DNA of 64,000 bases from Hericium rajendrae (lineage: Eukaryota; Basidiomycota; Agaricomycetes; Russulales; Hericiaceae), in contig CM065884.1 in assembly GCA_033439255.1 (NCBI GenBank), positions 1 through 64,000 of the forward strand. The letters are read 5' to 3'. Below are positions 61,626 to 64,000 of the stretch, one piece after another (the stretch's first letter is position 1; each line of letters starts with the position of its first letter). A program made the translations under genes and the position numbers. The notes under the pieces were generated by a model that was not told the DNA's origin, did not search any database, and saw only the letters and a program-made list of their open reading frames with translations.

Positions 61626-63679
61626 CCTGCAAGCGAGTTGTTAGACATGTGCACAGCGGGTGTAACATGAAGCTGACCTTCAGATTGTGGGGTATGATAA
61701 TATTCGCGTATCTAGAGAACAAGGGTACTCACCAAGCTATTTTACCTGCCAAGCCTTGAACAGCCTGCCCAGCCAACACTCGCGATAACCCTGAAGCCCT
61801 GAAGTATAGCCTCATCGGCACAGATTCTAATGACGCTGAGAGCGGTGACAGAAGTCCATATTCGGATCCACCGGCGTACACTCTCTGACGCTGAAGCTTG
61901 CGTTCAAGCACGGACCCACCATGTAACTGGACATCCTATGTACGAGTTCGCTGATGATGCGAAAGCTGAATTCCTGGGATGCGGTGAAAAAGGTCGCTTG
62001 TACTCCAGGCAGCGAGCCTTGAGGCGTTTCAGCCAACCTTGATCCAGGGTTAGCCGTAGCATGGCGCTTGTCCGCGGGCGCCTTGCACGCTTGACTTCGA
62101 CATCGACGTTGCCCAGGTTAGCGGGCGCAAGGCAAATCTGATGGCAATCACTGGTTTCCGCAGCGTCTTTGCATTGCTTTAAATCTATTGCGCCTCCCAA
62201 CAACGACATATCGTAGGCTTGGCTCCTCGACGGTGCGCGACTTTCTTTCCGTATGGCTTAAAGTTGCCGTTCGGTGTCTTCGTGGTGACGTCCTTGTACA
62301 CGAGGGCTACTAATTCTAGCCTGTTCAGGACAGATCGTCAAACATGCTCACGACTGACAACGCTGTCATGGGTAAAGCATGCCCCGGGTCTCCGCCTTCC
62401 ATCCTGACCTGGGCACTCCTTCCGAGGTAACGCAAGGGTTTCTGCATTGGCCTTATTCTGCACTGTTCGCGTGCCTTGTGCAATTAGTATGTCGTGATGA
62501 GTTGCTTGCATACTGTCATCGATACACATCTTCAATCCATCCACAGACCGTTTGGACTGGAGTTCCAGCCCATTGACATCACAGACGCTCGGAATAATGC
62601 TGGAAGACAGGTCCAGGCCACGGGAGAATCGCTGTCTCGAACATTCCCAGTACTAATGTCAGATGCTCGTCAGGCCGCCACAAGTGCGACTGAAATAGTC
62701 ACTGAAAGACTTGGCGTGGAACGAGGAACTCTTCGAATGTCTGCTCGGTATGTATGAAGTCAACCTTCGCGACGCATTTAACCGTTTCAGACAGTCTTTC
62801 GGTTCGGCTGCTCACAGTGCAGGCCTGGCTGATTACCGAAGGATGCGACTTCGTTATTGGACAGCTCTCGCGCTAAAATCGGAAAGAAAAAAGTTATTAT
62901 TGAAATAGGTGAGACTCTCGCCTGGTCATGAAATGCCAGTCTCATACAATTTCTTGCTGCCATGCGTCGGAGCTGTGCCCCAATGTCCAAATGTCGTCTA
63001 TGCACGTCAATCATAGCACGCACAGTTCGGGTATCTATGGCCCCATCTCGTAAAGCCTCTTCGCCGCCCCTTCGTCTTGCTCACGTTCCACGGAGTCTAG
63101 GTCGGCTGCACCGGCATTTCGGGCTATCCCGCCAAACTTCGTAAATGGCCAGCTTGCCGGTCGCTATGAACCCTCATACGGGATTTACAGGCACCACTAC
63201 TACCCAGAATTGGGCTGACGAGCTGAATGACTCGATCGACGGAAAGACTTGCAGGTGTCACGAGAACACTGGTTTCCCCGCAACAAATAACAGCGTGGAC
63301 ACCCTCTGGTCTCGCGTCTGCATCTCTCGACTGTCACGGCGCCGCGATAGCACGGCGACTTTACAAAACTAGCAGAGCGGAGTCGCATCCACGGACGCCG
63401 CTTCGCCAGCCGTGGATCAACGGACGCCCATCACATTAAAGTTCTCGGCAGGGTAGGAACGCGCTACGCACCGCTTCGATTCCACCGTGTCGTATTATCT
63501 TTACATAGAGCTGCATCACGCCGCTTCTCTGAGCAGCAGCGTCTCACGCGCGCTACGTTCTCATGTAACCTAACAGGGCGGCCTCGCGCCCTCTTATGCG
63601 CGCACGCTCCGTGCATGCTCTCCCCCGCTTCCCCCACACTGTGCGCACCAGCGTGCTATCCCGACATCGCGCGGCCGCT
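61626..63679. other. Two-kilobase divergent intergenic region
   Basis: Lies between the C2-domain gene (minus) and the membrane-protein gene (plus), so it holds both promoters. Short frames are present on both strands around 62.2-63.4 kb but show no family, even with simple splicing by eye. No RNA gene or repeat was found. Confidence 0.45.
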
Positions 63680-64000
63680 ATGGCAGACGCGTTCTCGCTC
63701 GCGAACATCGAGGCGCACCGCGCGGATTTTCTTGGGCCTGGCGTGGTGCAGACGCTCGTGCAAGCTCTCGAGACGGGCTTTCTCGTCTCGCAGTCCGTCC
63801 GCTTCTGGACGCGGGTCGCGCCCGGCGAGCCGCCGCTCATCCGGCTGCTCGTCGCGTTCGTCTCGCTCGTCGCATTGTGGGTCGCGCTGACTCAGGTACC
63901 GAGATCACGACGTCCGTCATTGACACGCGTGCGCGCAGTTTCCAGACCGGCGCGGCGTTTTACTCGTGGTGGCGGATATACGTGTGGAATTTCGGGGACT
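63680..64000 (+). CDS. Multi-span membrane protein, DUF6534-like, partial
   Basis: Only the N-terminus lies in the window. MADAFSLANIEAHRADFLGP is followed by a first hydrophobic region (VVQTLVQALETGFLVSQSVR), FWTR, then a second span (LIRLLVAFVSLVALWVALTQ). A 50-bp intron at about 63896-63945 leads to TGAAFYSWWRIYVWNFGD. The order LGP, QTG-like, FWxR, FY, NFG recalls the basidiomycete DUF6534 family of membrane proteins, but the match is from memory and the gene runs off the right edge, so the exact family is uncertain. Confidence 0.6.
   Translation, partial: MADAFSLANIEAHRADFLGPGVVQTLVQALETGFLVSQSVRFWTRVAPGEPPLIRLLVAFVSLVALWVALTQVPRSRRPSLTRVRAVSRPARRFTRGGGYTCGISGT

Overview
The window looks like a stretch of a filamentous basidiomycete genome (Agaricomycetes; a wood-decay lineage is possible but unproven). 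The reasons are genes split by many GT-AG introns of about 45-85 bp, a FunK1 fungal kinase, a secreted sedolisin, a membrane protein of the basidiomycete DUF6534-like type at the right edge, and compact gene spacing. No bacterial-style operons, rRNA or tRNA were recognised.

Layout. Positions 1-9.4 kb form an AT-rich island with no intact gene. It holds four unrelated tandem-repeat families (periods about 305, 79, 194 and 150 bp), a perfect 22-bp palindrome, and a broken OrsD-like (DUF3505-type) zinc-finger gene. From about 9.9 kb the sequence becomes gene-dense: a mucin-like single-pass membrane protein (9.9-11.7 kb), ribosome biogenesis factor Rpf2 (12.3-13.5), a C2H2 transcription factor (14.9-17.0), a 4-kb region without a convincing gene, lariat debranching enzyme Dbr1 (21.0-22.7), a degenerate minisatellite (23.3-23.8), an SRPK-type kinase (24.3-26.6), a coiled-coil/proline-rich protein (28.1-30.9, plus strand), and repair protein Rad7 (31.2-33.4).

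The second half has a zinc alcohol dehydrogenase (33.7-35.3) next to a flavin monooxygenase/Baeyer-Villiger-like enzyme (35.8-38.2), a Ser/Thr kinase with a Gln-rich N-terminus and a cysteine cluster in its N-lobe (40.1-42.8), a divergent homeodomain-like protein (43.4-44.7), a FunK1 kinase (46.1-48.9), a sedolisin peptidase (49.6-51.8), a small unknown protein (53.2-54.1), an MFS drug/H+ antiporter-like transporter (54.8-56.9), a large disordered protein (57.5-59.8), a C2-domain protein (60.2-61.6), and the start of a multi-span membrane protein that runs off the window (63.7-64.0).

How genes may work together. Dbr1 and the SRPK kinase are neighbours that both act in pre-mRNA splicing. ADH and the flavin monooxygenase are on the same strand and could act on successive oxidation states of one substrate. 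Rpf2, Rad7, Dbr1 and SRPK are core housekeeping genes. The kinases, C2H2 factor and mucin-like surface protein suggest signalling, but no cluster is proven. Exon boundaries were inferred by eye from splice consensus and conserved protein motifs, so individual junctions may be off by a few bases.
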